A stretch of 64,000 bases of DNA from Bacteroidia bacterium. Lineage in GTDB: Bacteria; Bacteroidota; Bacteroidia; J057. The notes beneath the pieces were generated by a model. The model worked only from the letters and a program-made list of their open reading frames with translations. It was not told the DNA's origin and did not search any database. The first letter of the stretch is position 1; each line of letters starts with the position of its first letter. The stretch spans positions 86,316-150,315 of the forward strand of contig JAUIGE010000017.1 of NCBI GenBank assembly GCA_030430205.1, written 5' to 3'. Positions 53,439 to 62,620 of the stretch are shown here, in pieces. The position numbers and the translations under genes are program-made.

Positions 53439-53491
53439 ATAGCTGTTTATAAATCCTGGTAAAGGTAAGAAAATGTGCTAGTTCCTGGGAA

Positions 53492-53524
53492 TTGAGGAAA
53501 AAAGAAGATTTCGCTTAACTTTGG
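53492..53524 (+). promoter_or_regulatory. Bacteroidota-type promoter of the M1 peptidase gene
   Basis: TTG at 53492-53494 and a perfect -7 box TAACTTTG at 53517-53524, 22 bases apart; ATG at 53550. Confidence 0.7.
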
Positions 53525-53549
53525 CGCAAATCAAACTATTCAATTTATC

Positions 53550-55427
53550 ATGCGCAAATTTGTGATTTTGACTTGTGTTCTGTTAGCTCTTTTTGGCTGT
53601 AAACAGCAAGAACAAACGAGTGAGGCTTCAGAAACGTCTTTTTCCTACCACAAAATTGATCCGCATTCCTATGCCCGACAGGATCAGGTGCAGGTAAAAC
53701 ATGCGGTTCTGGACCTGGAAGTTGATTTCCAAAAGGAACAATTGATTGGAAGCATACAGCTTTATTTCGATAATTTTTCAGACGCTGATACTTTGTACCT
53801 CGATACAAAAGAGCTGGAAATCAAAGCTGTAAGCATTTCTGAAGACGGCAAAAGTCTGAAAAAGACACCTTATTTCGAAGGAAAAAAAGATGAAATTTTG
53901 GGTACATCTTTGGCGGTGTTGATCACGCCTGCTACGCAATATGTGCAAATCGAATACGCCACCGATCCCAGGGCAGAAGCCCTGCAGTGGTTGGAGCCCA
54001 ATCTTACCGCCGGTAAGAAGCATCCCTTCCTGCTGACGCAGTCGCAGGCCATCAACGCCCGCACATGGGTGCCTATACAGGATAGCCCCGGCATCCGCTT
54101 CACCTATGAAGCCAAAATCAAAATACCGGCAGAGCTGCTGGCCGTCATGAGCGCCAGCAATCCGGTGGAAAAAAATGCCGAAGGCATCTACACTTTTGAA
54201 ATGAAACAGCCGATTCCGGCTTATCTGATGGCCCTGGCCGTGGGTGATTTGACCTTCAAATCCATCGGTGCCCGTACGGGCATCTATGCCGATCCCATTA
54301 TCATAGATAAGGCAGCCTATGAGTTTGGCGAAATGGAGCAAATGCTCGAACTCGCCGAAGGCATCTACGGCCCCTATCGCTGGGAGCGATATGATGTGAT
54401 CGTGCTGCCACCGAGCTTCCCTTTTGGGGGAATGGAAAATCCACGCATCACTTTTGCTACGCCCACCATCCTGGCGGGTGACCGCTCGCTCATCTCGCTC
54501 ATCGCACATGAAATGGCGCATTCCTGGTCCGGTAACCTCGTTACCAATGCCACCTGGGATGACTTCTGGCTCAATGAAGGCTTCACCGTTTATTTCGAAT
54601 ACCGCATCATGGAAGCCCTCAAAGGGCGTGCTTATTCGGAGATGCTGGCGCAGCTGAGCTATCAGGATTTGCTCTCGGAGGTCGCAGACCTGGATGCGAA
54701 GGATACCCACCTCAAGCTGAAATTGCTCAATCGTCATCCTGACGATGGCATGACAAGCATCGCTTATGACAAAGGCTATTACCTGCTTCGATTGATCGAA
54801 GAGACAGTCGGGCGGGAGAGGTTTGATGTCTTTTTGAAAAACTATTTTGCAGAAAATGCTTTCAAAACCATGGATACCGAGACCTTCCTGGAGCGACTGG
54901 ATAAATCGCTGCTCAGCGAAAATCCTGCCTGGAAAGACAGCATCCGCATCAACGAATGGGTCTACGGCCCCGGTGTGCCGGACAATATCTCCATCGCCGA
55001 TCCTGAGCGCTTCGCGCAGGTAGATGCTGCCCGAGAGAGTTGGACCTCTGGTAGCAAGGCGAAAGATCTGGCTACAGAAGAGTGGAGCACCCACCAATGG
55101 TTGCACTTTATCCGCACGCTGCCGGAGGCAGTGAGCAGCGCGCAGCTGGCAGAGTTGGATGGCGCTTTTCAGCTGACGCAAAGCACCAATGCCGAAATCC
55201 AGTGCGCCTGGTACAAGCGCGCCGTGGAAGCCGGATATAGCGAAGCTTATGGGGCGATGGAAGAATTCCTGATCGCCGTAGGCCGCCGAAAATTTCTCAT
55301 GCCGCTCTATCGCGCCATGAAAGAAAACGGCCAGGGCGAGCTTGCCTGCACCATTTATGCGAAGGCCCGCCCCAATTATCACCCGATTTCTTACAATTCT
55401 GTTGACGAATTGCTCAGATGTCAATAA
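53550..55427 (+). CDS. M1 family aminopeptidase (LTA4H-like), lipoprotein
   Basis: 625 residues with a lipoprotein signal (MRKFVILTCVLLALFGC). The exopeptidase motif GGMEN is at 293-297 and the zinc motif HEMAH at 320-324 with the third ligand Glu343 (LNEGF). The C-terminal helical domain is of the leukotriene A4 hydrolase type. It removes N-terminal residues from peptides, probably in the periplasm or at the outer membrane. A long antisense frame (53778-55463) overlaps it but has no family features and was rejected. Confidence 0.94.
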   Translation: MRKFVILTCVLLALFGCKQQEQTSEASETSFSYHKIDPHSYARQDQVQVKHAVLDLEVDFQKEQLIGSIQLYFDNFSDADTLYLDTKELEIKAVSISEDGKSLKKTPYFEGKKDEILGTSLAVLITPATQYVQIEYATDPRAEALQWLEPNLTAGKKHPFLLTQSQAINARTWVPIQDSPGIRFTYEAKIKIPAELLAVMSASNPVEKNAEGIYTFEMKQPIPAYLMALAVGDLTFKSIGARTGIYADPIIIDKAAYEFGEMEQMLELAEGIYGPYRWERYDVIVLPPSFPFGGMENPRITFATPTILAGDRSLISLIAHEMAHSWSGNLVTNATWDDFWLNEGFTVYFEYRIMEALKGRAYSEMLAQLSYQDLLSEVADLDAKDTHLKLKLLNRHPDDGMTSIAYDKGYYLLRLIEETVGRERFDVFLKNYFAENAFKTMDTETFLERLDKSLLSENPAWKDSIRINEWVYGPGVPDNISIADPERFAQVDAARESWTSGSKAKDLATEEWSTHQWLHFIRTLPEAVSSAQLAELDGAFQLTQSTNAEIQCAWYKRAVEAGYSEAYGAMEEFLIAVGRRKFLMPLYRAMKENGQGELACTIYAKARPNYHPISYNSVDELLRCQ

Positions 55428-55446
55428 GCGAATCCTGCCCTTCGAA

Positions 55447-55533
55447 TAGACACAGATTTTCACTGATGGGAAAGATTTACACAGCTTTGTTTTCTACAGC
55501 GAAAATCAGTTAAATCTGTGTTTATCTGTGTCA
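55447..55533. repeat. Imperfect inverted ~87-bp 'ACACAGATTTTCAC' element
   Basis: The left arm GACACAGATTTTCACTGAT pairs roughly with the right arm ATCAGTTAAATCTGTGTTT and TATCTGTGTC. A degenerate second copy lies at 24101-24187. It sits between the M1 peptidase stop and the GT39 start. Confidence 0.7.
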
Positions 55534-55554
55534 AAATACATGGGAGAATAAATA

Positions 55555-57243
55555 ATGCCTACTGTAACCAAACGCCCCTGGGCGCTGATTTTGCTGATCG
55601 CATGGACGCTGCTCAACCTGCTACAGGCAGCGTTCACCGAGCTGTTTCACGATGAGGCATACTATTGGGTATATGCCCAAAATCTGTCGGTGGGCTACTT
55701 CGACCACCCGCCCGCGATCGCGCTGATGATACGTCTCGGCTACGAATTGTTGGGGGGAGAGCTGGGCCTCCGGCTGTTGGTGGTGGCGGCGAGTACCATC
55801 AGTGTGTACTGCATGTATCTGCTGGCAGGAAAGGAAAAACCTCTGCTGTTTTTCGCTATCGCTTTTTCGATTCCCCTGGTTCATGTTGGCGGTTTTTTGG
55901 CTGCGCCGGATATCCCCCTTTTGCTGAGCGTGCCGCTCTTTTTCCTTGCCTACCGCAATTATTTGAAAGAAGAGAGCTGGCGAAACATCCTGCTGCTCGC
56001 CCTGGTCGTGGCCCTGATGATGTGGAGCAAATACCATGCGCTCATGGTGCTTTTCTTCGTGATCCTCTCTCACCCCCAACTCCTGCTCAAAAGGAGCTTT
56101 TGGATCGTCGTGGCCATCGCTACGTTGCTCTATCTGCCACATCTGCTCTTTGCGCTGGAAAATGGTTTTTCCTCCCTGGTGTATCACCTCGGTGATCGCT
56201 CCAAGAGCGCCTATCGTCTCTCCAATACTGTCGAGTATATCTCGGGAGAGTGGGCGGCGATCGGGCCGCTGACGGCCTTTGTGGTGCTTCCCGCAGCTTT
56301 GCTGCGGCGGGCGGGCGATCCGTTTGAGCGCAGCCTCAAATTTGTGCTCATAGGCATCCTTGCCTTTCTCTTCCTCATGACCTTCGACGGTCGCGTCGAA
56401 GCGAATTGGGCGGCTTCCGCCTTTGTGCCGCTCATCATCCTGTCCTATCGCTTTTTGAAAGAAAAAAGCAATTGGCAGAAATGGCTGTATTACTTGGCAC
56501 TGCCCACTGCCGCCTTACTCCTGATCCTCCGCATCTACCTGGTCTGGGACTTTATGCCCGAGCTGAAGAAGTTTCGTTCCGAATTTCACGGCTGGGATGT
56601 CTGGGCGGAAAGCCTTTCCGATGTCGCGGGCGAGCGCCCCATCGTTTTTCCCAACAGCTACCAGCTCCCTTCCAAATACATGTTTTACAGCGGTAAAACA
56701 GCCTATTCCCTCAATTCCTATTACTACCGCAAAAACCAGTATGAGCTGCTGGATATAGAGGAAAAGATTCAGGGAAAAGAGGTACTCTTTGTTTCCAAAT
56801 CGCCTGTCTACAAGCAGCATGCTGCTTTCGACTCCCTCGATACCGGTGTGACCGGCAAATATTATTTTACCACCATCCTCAACTTCCGTTCCTACCAAAA
56901 GCTGCGCCTGGAGATCATGCAGGATGAGCTGACTTTTCAGGCTGGGGATAGTGCTCATTTGCCCATCCGCATCCACACGCCCTATCCGGTGGATTTTGCA
57001 GCCAATCCGGACTATCCGGTACATTTGGTGGCTCACATCACCCAAAGAGGCAAACTCATCCGCCATGTGCGGGGTTTTCGGCCGGATATTCGCAAGTTGA
57101 GCTTTTCGGAAAGCTTTGATACAGTGCTTCCGATCGGCCTGCCGAAGGAGCCGGGCGTATATGAGATATTTTTGTCGCTGGGCTATGGGTGGATGGATCC
57201 GGGGCGGCAGGGTGGTTTTGTGAAGGTGGTGGTGGTGGAATGA
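55555..57243 (+). CDS. Family 39 glycosyltransferase (ArnT/PMT-like)
   Basis: 562 residues with about ten membrane helices. LFHDEAYYWVYAQNL (Asp33, Glu34) in the first loop and VGYFDHPPAIALMIRLGYE are the GT39 signatures; the Asp/Glu pair is catalytic. The C-terminal ~170 residues form a beta-rich periplasmic domain. It transfers a sugar from a polyprenyl-phosphate donor to a protein or lipid on the periplasmic side; the acceptor is unknown. The PBP1A gene follows after 21 bases on the same strand. Confidence 0.9.
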   Translation: MPTVTKRPWALILLIAWTLLNLLQAAFTELFHDEAYYWVYAQNLSVGYFDHPPAIALMIRLGYELLGGELGLRLLVVAASTISVYCMYLLAGKEKPLLFFAIAFSIPLVHVGGFLAAPDIPLLLSVPLFFLAYRNYLKEESWRNILLLALVVALMMWSKYHALMVLFFVILSHPQLLLKRSFWIVVAIATLLYLPHLLFALENGFSSLVYHLGDRSKSAYRLSNTVEYISGEWAAIGPLTAFVVLPAALLRRAGDPFERSLKFVLIGILAFLFLMTFDGRVEANWAASAFVPLIILSYRFLKEKSNWQKWLYYLALPTAALLLILRIYLVWDFMPELKKFRSEFHGWDVWAESLSDVAGERPIVFPNSYQLPSKYMFYSGKTAYSLNSYYYRKNQYELLDIEEKIQGKEVLFVSKSPVYKQHAAFDSLDTGVTGKYYFTTILNFRSYQKLRLEIMQDELTFQAGDSAHLPIRIHTPYPVDFAANPDYPVHLVAHITQRGKLIRHVRGFRPDIRKLSFSESFDTVLPIGLPKEPGVYEIFLSLGYGWMDPGRQGGFVKVVVVE

Positions 57244-57264
57244 TTAGCTTTTAATTTGTGAAAA

Positions 57265-59577
57265 ATGAAAATCGAAACCTTACTGAGCAAATTCAAAAGC
57301 CAAAGCAAGCGTAGCTGGAAATGGGTAAAAACCCATAAAATGAGGACATTTTTGTATCTGATGGGGACGGGTTTGGGCATGATTTTACTGCTTCTCCTCA
57401 TGATTTACCTGGGCGTTTTTGGTCGCCTCCCATCTGCTGATTTTCTCAAACACATGAAAAACCCGGTAGCTTCTACCATTTATGGCTCCAATAAAGAAGT
57501 TGTCGGGCATTATTTTATACAAAACCGCTCCAATATTGACTCCTCAGAAGTCAATGAACATATCAGGAATGCGCTGGTCGCTGTGGAAGATATCCGCTTC
57601 TATGAACATCATGGGATCGACTACCGGAGCCTGGGCCGGGTTTTGGTAAAATCCATTTTGCTGTCAGATCAGGGAAGCGGTGGAGGGAGTACCCTCACTC
57701 AACAGCTGGCCAAAAATATTTTTGGCCGCAGAAAAACATTTGTCATTGGCATGTTTGTCAACAAAGCCAAAGAAATGATGATCGCCAGGCGACTGGAAAA
57801 TATATTCACCAAAGATGAAATACTCCTCCTCTACCTGAATACGGTTAGTTTTGGCGAAAACCTTTATGGTCTGGAAAAAGTAGCCTATCGGTACTTCAAC
57901 AAAAAGCCTCAGCAATTGACGCTGGATGAATCCGCCTTGCTGGTAGGCCTGCTCAAGGCACCCAATGCCTACAATCCCCGCAAAAACCCCGAAAGGGCCA
58001 TGGCACGCCGCAATGTGGTGCTGAGCCAGATGTATAAATATGGAAAAATAGATGAGCCTACCTACCTGGCTGCCAAAGAGAAAAAAACAAAGCTGAATTA
58101 CCAGCAGCCGAAAAATGAAGCTTCCTATGCGGCATATTATAAAGAATACCTGCGAAAAGAATTTCAGGCCTGGGCTGAGAAAAACCCCAAACCCGATGGT
58201 TCTCTGTACAATTTGGATACGGATGGCCTGAGCATTTATACAAGTCTTCATCCCTCCATCCAGCGGTCTGCCGAAAAAGCCATGCAACGGCACATGGAAA
58301 GGCTTCAGGCTCAATTTGACAAAAACTGGGATGTGACGGCGGGTCAGATTTCGCGGGACAGTTTTTTACTGAAAGTCATGTATCAGGACAAATATATCCG
58401 TGAGCTTCAGGCTCAGGGGCTTTCAGATCAGCAAATCCGTCAATCTTTTGATAAGCTAGGCGAAAAAAGAATCTGGGACTGGGATGGAGGCTTTCAGTCT
58501 GAAGAGATGACTTTCAGAGCCTATATCACCCATGAGTTGACGCGGCTGCATGCAGGCATCCTGGCACTGGACAATTCAAACGGAAAAATCATGGCCTATG
58601 TAGGCGGAAATGATTATAACTACAGCCAGTATGACCATGTGCAACTGCCCCGCCAGGCGGGCTCTACTTTCAAGCCGATTGCCTACCTGGCAGGTCTGGA
58701 GAATGGTCTTTCCCCCTGTGATTTTTTTGAAAATCAGCTGAAAACCTATGCCCGATATGAGGGCTGGACGCCCCGCAATGCAAATGGTCAATACGGGGGA
58801 AGTTATTCCCTTTGGGGCGCATTGGCCCATTCTGTCAATACCGTTTCAGCCGAGGTGATCCTCAACAGCGGCGTCAACAGAACCCTGCAGCTCGCCAACC
58901 GGATGGGCATCCAATCCGAGCTGCCGAAGGTCCCGTCCCTCGTCCTGGGTACGGCGGAAGTCAGCCTGCAGGAGATGGTAGGCGCCTATGCCTATATCGC
59001 CAATGGGGGAGGAAAAGTGCAACCCTTTTCCATCCTGAAAATAGAGGATGAAAACGGGAATCTGCTGTATCAGGCCACATACAATGTCTTCAAAAAAGAA
59101 GAAGTACCCGAAGCTTTCCAGCAGATACAGCAGATGATGCGGGCCGTCATCACGGAAGGCACCGGCAAGGGGCTTCAAAACACCCCTATCCCCTATAAGC
59201 TCATCGGGAAAACGGGGACCACCCAAAACAATTCTGATGGCTGGTTTATCGCCAGCTCGCCTGAAGTCACCATCGGCGCCTGGGTAGGCAACCTTGACAA
59301 GCGTGTGCATTTTAAATCCACCAGCCTGGGCTCCGGAGCCCATACGGCCCTGCCTATGGTGGCGCGGACCTTCGGCGATCTCAGCCTCTGGCGCAAGCCC
59401 ATATTATCTGATTTTGCATGGAGCATTCCTCCCTTTGACTGCGTGGCCTCCAGCGAGCTTCCCGCTGCGGAAGCCCAACTGCTGCGCCCGCTATCTGACA
59501 GCCTCATGACGGGCAGTGATAGTCTTTTGGAAAAAGCAATGGTGCCTGACAGCCTGAAAAGGGATAGTACCCCCTGA
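57265..59577 (+). CDS. Class A penicillin-binding protein (PBP1A-type, second copy)
   Basis: 770 residues. A membrane anchor (about 28-52) is followed by a GT51 domain with ALVAVEDIRFYEHHGID (Glu108) and GGGSTLTQQLAKNIFG, then the transpeptidase domain with STFKP (Ser467), SVN and KTGTT (Lys649). It synthesises and cross-links peptidoglycan in the periplasm. It is 21 bases after the GT39 gene, so the two may be one transcript. It is a diverged paralogue of the PBP at 18970-21177. Confidence 0.95.
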   Translation: MKIETLLSKFKSQSKRSWKWVKTHKMRTFLYLMGTGLGMILLLLLMIYLGVFGRLPSADFLKHMKNPVASTIYGSNKEVVGHYFIQNRSNIDSSEVNEHIRNALVAVEDIRFYEHHGIDYRSLGRVLVKSILLSDQGSGGGSTLTQQLAKNIFGRRKTFVIGMFVNKAKEMMIARRLENIFTKDEILLLYLNTVSFGENLYGLEKVAYRYFNKKPQQLTLDESALLVGLLKAPNAYNPRKNPERAMARRNVVLSQMYKYGKIDEPTYLAAKEKKTKLNYQQPKNEASYAAYYKEYLRKEFQAWAEKNPKPDGSLYNLDTDGLSIYTSLHPSIQRSAEKAMQRHMERLQAQFDKNWDVTAGQISRDSFLLKVMYQDKYIRELQAQGLSDQQIRQSFDKLGEKRIWDWDGGFQSEEMTFRAYITHELTRLHAGILALDNSNGKIMAYVGGNDYNYSQYDHVQLPRQAGSTFKPIAYLAGLENGLSPCDFFENQLKTYARYEGWTPRNANGQYGGSYSLWGALAHSVNTVSAEVILNSGVNRTLQLANRMGIQSELPKVPSLVLGTAEVSLQEMVGAYAYIANGGGKVQPFSILKIEDENGNLLYQATYNVFKKEEVPEAFQQIQQMMRAVITEGTGKGLQNTPIPYKLIGKTGTTQNNSDGWFIASSPEVTIGAWVGNLDKRVHFKSTSLGSGAHTALPMVARTFGDLSLWRKPILSDFAWSIPPFDCVASSELPAAEAQLLRPLSDSLMTGSDSLLEKAMVPDSLKRDSTP

Positions 59578-59669
59578 TGCGGAAGGGCCCGAAATGATTG
59601 AGGCGGATGCTCCCCTAATCAGGGGAAAGGCATGGACAAATGTCGCTCTGATTTTGTAAGTTTTGAATT

Positions 59670-61526
59670 TTGAGTAAATTCAATCATCGGAAGAAAAAAT
59701 CTTCCCTTTTACCACCTATCAGACTTCCTGTGATCCAAAAGCCTCCTATATTCCTTTTTGCTTTTGCCAATGATGGCTACCAAAGCCTTCAACTGGAAAA
59801 GGAGGAAAAGGCTATCCTCGACCGGCTTCAACAGCTAAAAGAAAGCGGAAGAATCGATTGCCAGAGCCTGGGAAAAACCACGCTGGATGATCTTTTCAAA
59901 GAGTTGAATCGCTTTCACCAGCGCGTGCATATCCTGCACTATGGCGGACACTCCAACCATGAATTTCTGATGCTGCGAGACCAGCTGGCACGGGCGACAA
60001 ACCTGGCGCGGGTCATCGGTATGCAGCAAAACCTGCAACTCGTTTTTTTGAATGGTTGTGGAAATCAGGAACAGGTGGAGGTGTTATTTGCCAGTGGCGT
60101 AAAAGCAATTATTGCTACTTCAGATGCCATAGCGGATGATAAAGCGATCCTGTTTGCAGTGCAATTTTATGATGCGTTGAAGGGAGGAAAAACGATAGCA
60201 GAAGCCTACCAGACAGCCAGGGATTTGTTTGTGGAAAAATTTCCTGCTATGGAGAGCGGCATCAGTCGGGATGTGCTTTTTCGGAGGAGAGGCCAGAAGG
60301 TGAAACAGGAATTTCCCTGGGCGCTGTACCTGGCTGAAGGGAGCGATGGCAGCTGGTCAATCCCCGACCCTTATGAAGCACCAGTGGATTTAGACTATCA
60401 TGCAGCTGTGCCGCTTGACAATCCCGAAACCAATAAAAAATTGGTGGAGCTGACCTTCGAAGGCATGGCTGCCTTCAGCAACAAAAATCAATTTTTGTGG
60501 ACAGATTATCAGGATGAAAGCTCCACGGAGACCACTATCTATGAGCTTCGTCAGGCCATTTACAATGCCTTTCCCTCTCTGCTCAGCGTGCATATACAGG
60601 ACGTCTTCACGGATGATGCGACCCGCAAGGGGCGGCTGCGGTTGAAGGAATTGACAGATGTATATCTCGTCCTGAGCAAATTGCTGACCTCTATTGGCCT
60701 TGCCAACCTCTGGCAGGAAGCGGTTGAGGCCGAAAATTTTCAGCTGAAAACGGACTTTAAGCTGCGCCCTGCATATCGGGCGGATTTGGCTAAATACCTG
60801 CAACTCGCTCAGGCCGATGCCGATGGCTATGATGCTTTGTGGATGCTGTTAACGCTCAGCAGCATTTTTAAGGAAAATGAAACGACTTTTTTCATTGCAG
60901 AACTGAATGGATTTTGTGAAAAATTGACAGCGGATGCCAGCCTGTATGCTGCCTGGCAATTTCTTGAATATGCGTTGAAAAGGCGTTTTTTGGCGAATAA
61001 TATCGCCAGCCTTGAAGTCGCAAACCTTTGCGAGGAAGCGGAGTTGCACCTGGCAACCCTGCTCAACCGTTGCGCATTCCTGACCAGCTACCAGCTGGTG
61101 AGCGTGAGTGACATCTCCGTGATCAAGCGCCTGCGCTCGCCCCAGGCAGACTTTGTGCACCACAAAGTGGTGCTGCGCGGGGTAGAAGAGACGATCATGG
61201 ATCGTGATCCCCTGGCTCGCGCCAATTTCACCTGCAACCATGCCGTCATCATCACCAAAAACTTCCATTCGGAAGAGCAGCCTCTTATCCTGACGCCTTT
61301 TTTGGTGGATGAAAATGCCTACAAAATCAAAAAGCGTGAACAACCCAAAATTCACTTTTGGGCAGGGAAAACGGCAGATGGCCGTGCCTATTTCCAGCAC
61401 GTGGAAGTGCTGGACGATGGCTTCGAATTTCCGAATGAAGTGAGGAATACCTATCGGGTCAAAGACCTGACAGAGGTCACCGATTTAATCAAATATTTCG
61501 CAGAAGACCTGGGCCTGGAGGCCTGA
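59670..61526 (+). CDS. CHAT-domain (caspase-like) protease protein
   Basis: 618 residues from a TTG start; an in-frame stop lies just upstream and no ATG occurs before the conserved domain. Residues ~25-230 form a CHAT domain: VHILHYGGHSN (His94) and LVFLNGCGNQEQVEVLFASG (Cys130) give the catalytic dyad, followed by AIIATSDAIADDKAILFAVQ and the helix GGKTIAEAYQTARDLF. Residues ~235-618 are a region I do not recognise, helical at first (KELTDVYLVLSKLLTSIG) and beta-rich at the end. CHAT proteases of known systems cleave target proteins when triggered. Eleven bases separate it from the STAND NTPase gene. Its target and the role of its C-terminal half are unknown. Confidence 0.85.
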   Translation: MSKFNHRKKKSSLLPPIRLPVIQKPPIFLFAFANDGYQSLQLEKEEKAILDRLQQLKESGRIDCQSLGKTTLDDLFKELNRFHQRVHILHYGGHSNHEFLMLRDQLARATNLARVIGMQQNLQLVFLNGCGNQEQVEVLFASGVKAIIATSDAIADDKAILFAVQFYDALKGGKTIAEAYQTARDLFVEKFPAMESGISRDVLFRRRGQKVKQEFPWALYLAEGSDGSWSIPDPYEAPVDLDYHAAVPLDNPETNKKLVELTFEGMAAFSNKNQFLWTDYQDESSTETTIYELRQAIYNAFPSLLSVHIQDVFTDDATRKGRLRLKELTDVYLVLSKLLTSIGLANLWQEAVEAENFQLKTDFKLRPAYRADLAKYLQLAQADADGYDALWMLLTLSSIFKENETTFFIAELNGFCEKLTADASLYAAWQFLEYALKRRFLANNIASLEVANLCEEAELHLATLLNRCAFLTSYQLVSVSDISVIKRLRSPQADFVHHKVVLRGVEETIMDRDPLARANFTCNHAVIITKNFHSEEQPLILTPFLVDENAYKIKKREQPKIHFWAGKTADGRAYFQHVEVLDDGFEFPNEVRNTYRVKDLTEVTDLIKYFAEDLGLEA

Positions 61527-61537
61527 TTATCAAATAG

Positions 61538-62620
61538 ATGGAAGCAAAAGTACAAAGTCCGTTTAAATTCCTGAACGCCTTCCAAAAGGAAGACAAGGAC
61601 CTGTATTTTGGCAGGGATGAGGAAGTCGCACATCTGTACGACCTGACCTATGATACGCGACTGATCGTCTTTTTTGGTGCCAGCGGCACCGGCAAAACCA
61701 GCATGATCCAATGCGGCCTCGCCAACAAATTCTCCGAAACCCGCTGGCAGGAGCTCTACATCCGCCGCGATGGCAACATCAACGAATCCATTCTCAAACA
61801 ACTAAGCGAATCTCTCGATGCTTACCAGGCTGATATTCAGCTCTCCGACCCCATTGAAGGCATACGTCAATTGCACAAATACACCGCCAAGCCCCTCTTC
61901 ATCACCTTCGACCAATTCGAAGAAATATTTATCCTTCAGCCGGATGAGGAGGAGCAAAAGCGATTTTTTCGCTTTCTGCAAGAGCTGGTAGAGACTCCGC
62001 TTGCCTGCAAAGTGATCCTGGTGATGCGGGAAGAATTCATCGCGCACCTCTGGGATTTTGAGTACCTGGTGCCCGGCATCTTCGACAACCGCTTCCGCAT
62101 CAAATCGCTGGAAGAAGTGCAGATGAGGGAAATCATTGAAAGCACCTTCTCTGCCCTGGAGCAGCAGGGAAAACTTCAGGTTGAAGACCAGGAGGCCGTT
62201 TCGGAGGCGATCATGAAGAAGCTTTTGGCGAGTAAAGCGGGAACGGGGCTGACGTATTTGCAGGTGTTTTTGGATAGGATTTATAAGAAGGAGAGCAGAG
62301 AGCAGAGAATAGAGAATAGAGAGGGTTTTGTGCCTTTGATTCGCAAGGAATCCGTGGAAGCGATGGGAAGCATTGAGGATGTGATTGATGATTTTTTGGA
62401 TGAGCAGTTGCTTGCGCTGGAGGCGGAGTTGGGTTCGAAACACAAAGGCACCCCCCTCAAAATCCTCGGAGCCATGGTCTCCAACGAACGCACCAAAAAA
62501 GTGCTGCAAGAGGACCAAATCGAATTGCTCCGCATCAAATACCACCTCACCGAAACCGAAATGAACAGCCTCCTGCAAGCCTTCGAAAATATGCGCATCC
62601 TTAATCGCTATGAGTCATGA
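61538..62620 (+). CDS. nSTAND1-type P-loop NTPase (split STAND protein, N-terminal part)
   Basis: 360 residues. NAFQKEDKDLYFGRDEEVAH is the typical lead-in, followed by Walker A GASGTGKTS (47-55) and Walker B LFITFDQFEEIF (Asp125, Glu128, Glu129). LVMREEFIAHLWDFE and NRFRIKSLEEVQMREII fit STAND/nSTAND1 NTPases, which switch on ATP binding in signalling and defence complexes. Residues ~250-263 (KKESREQRIENRE) are encoded by a heptamer repeat. The protein stops at NRYES where homologous architectures continue into a winged-helix-like FELSHD segment; that segment begins the next gene, overlapping by ATGA. It is 11 bases after the CHAT gene. Confidence 0.88.
   Translation: MEAKVQSPFKFLNAFQKEDKDLYFGRDEEVAHLYDLTYDTRLIVFFGASGTGKTSMIQCGLANKFSETRWQELYIRRDGNINESILKQLSESLDAYQADIQLSDPIEGIRQLHKYTAKPLFITFDQFEEIFILQPDEEEQKRFFRFLQELVETPLACKVILVMREEFIAHLWDFEYLVPGIFDNRFRIKSLEEVQMREIIESTFSALEQQGKLQVEDQEAVSEAIMKKLLASKAGTGLTYLQVFLDRIYKKESREQRIENREGFVPLIRKESVEAMGSIEDVIDDFLDEQLLALEAELGSKHKGTPLKILGAMVSNERTKKVLQEDQIELLRIKYHLTETEMNSLLQAFENMRILNRYES
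62291..62325 (+). repeat. In-frame GAGAGCA/GAGAATA heptamer repeat inside STAND gene
   Basis: GAGAGCA GAGAGCA GAGAATA GAGAATA GAGAGGG: five 7-base units, closely related to the repeat inside the glycosyltransferase at 17235. The reading frame is kept. Confidence 0.93.

Noticed and set aside
53778..55463. 561-residue open frame on the minus strand
   Set aside because: It lies antisense to the M1 peptidase, which has clear catalytic motifs, a promoter and a lipoprotein signal. The antisense product has no recognisable domain and a Cys/His/Phe-rich composition typical of shadow frames.
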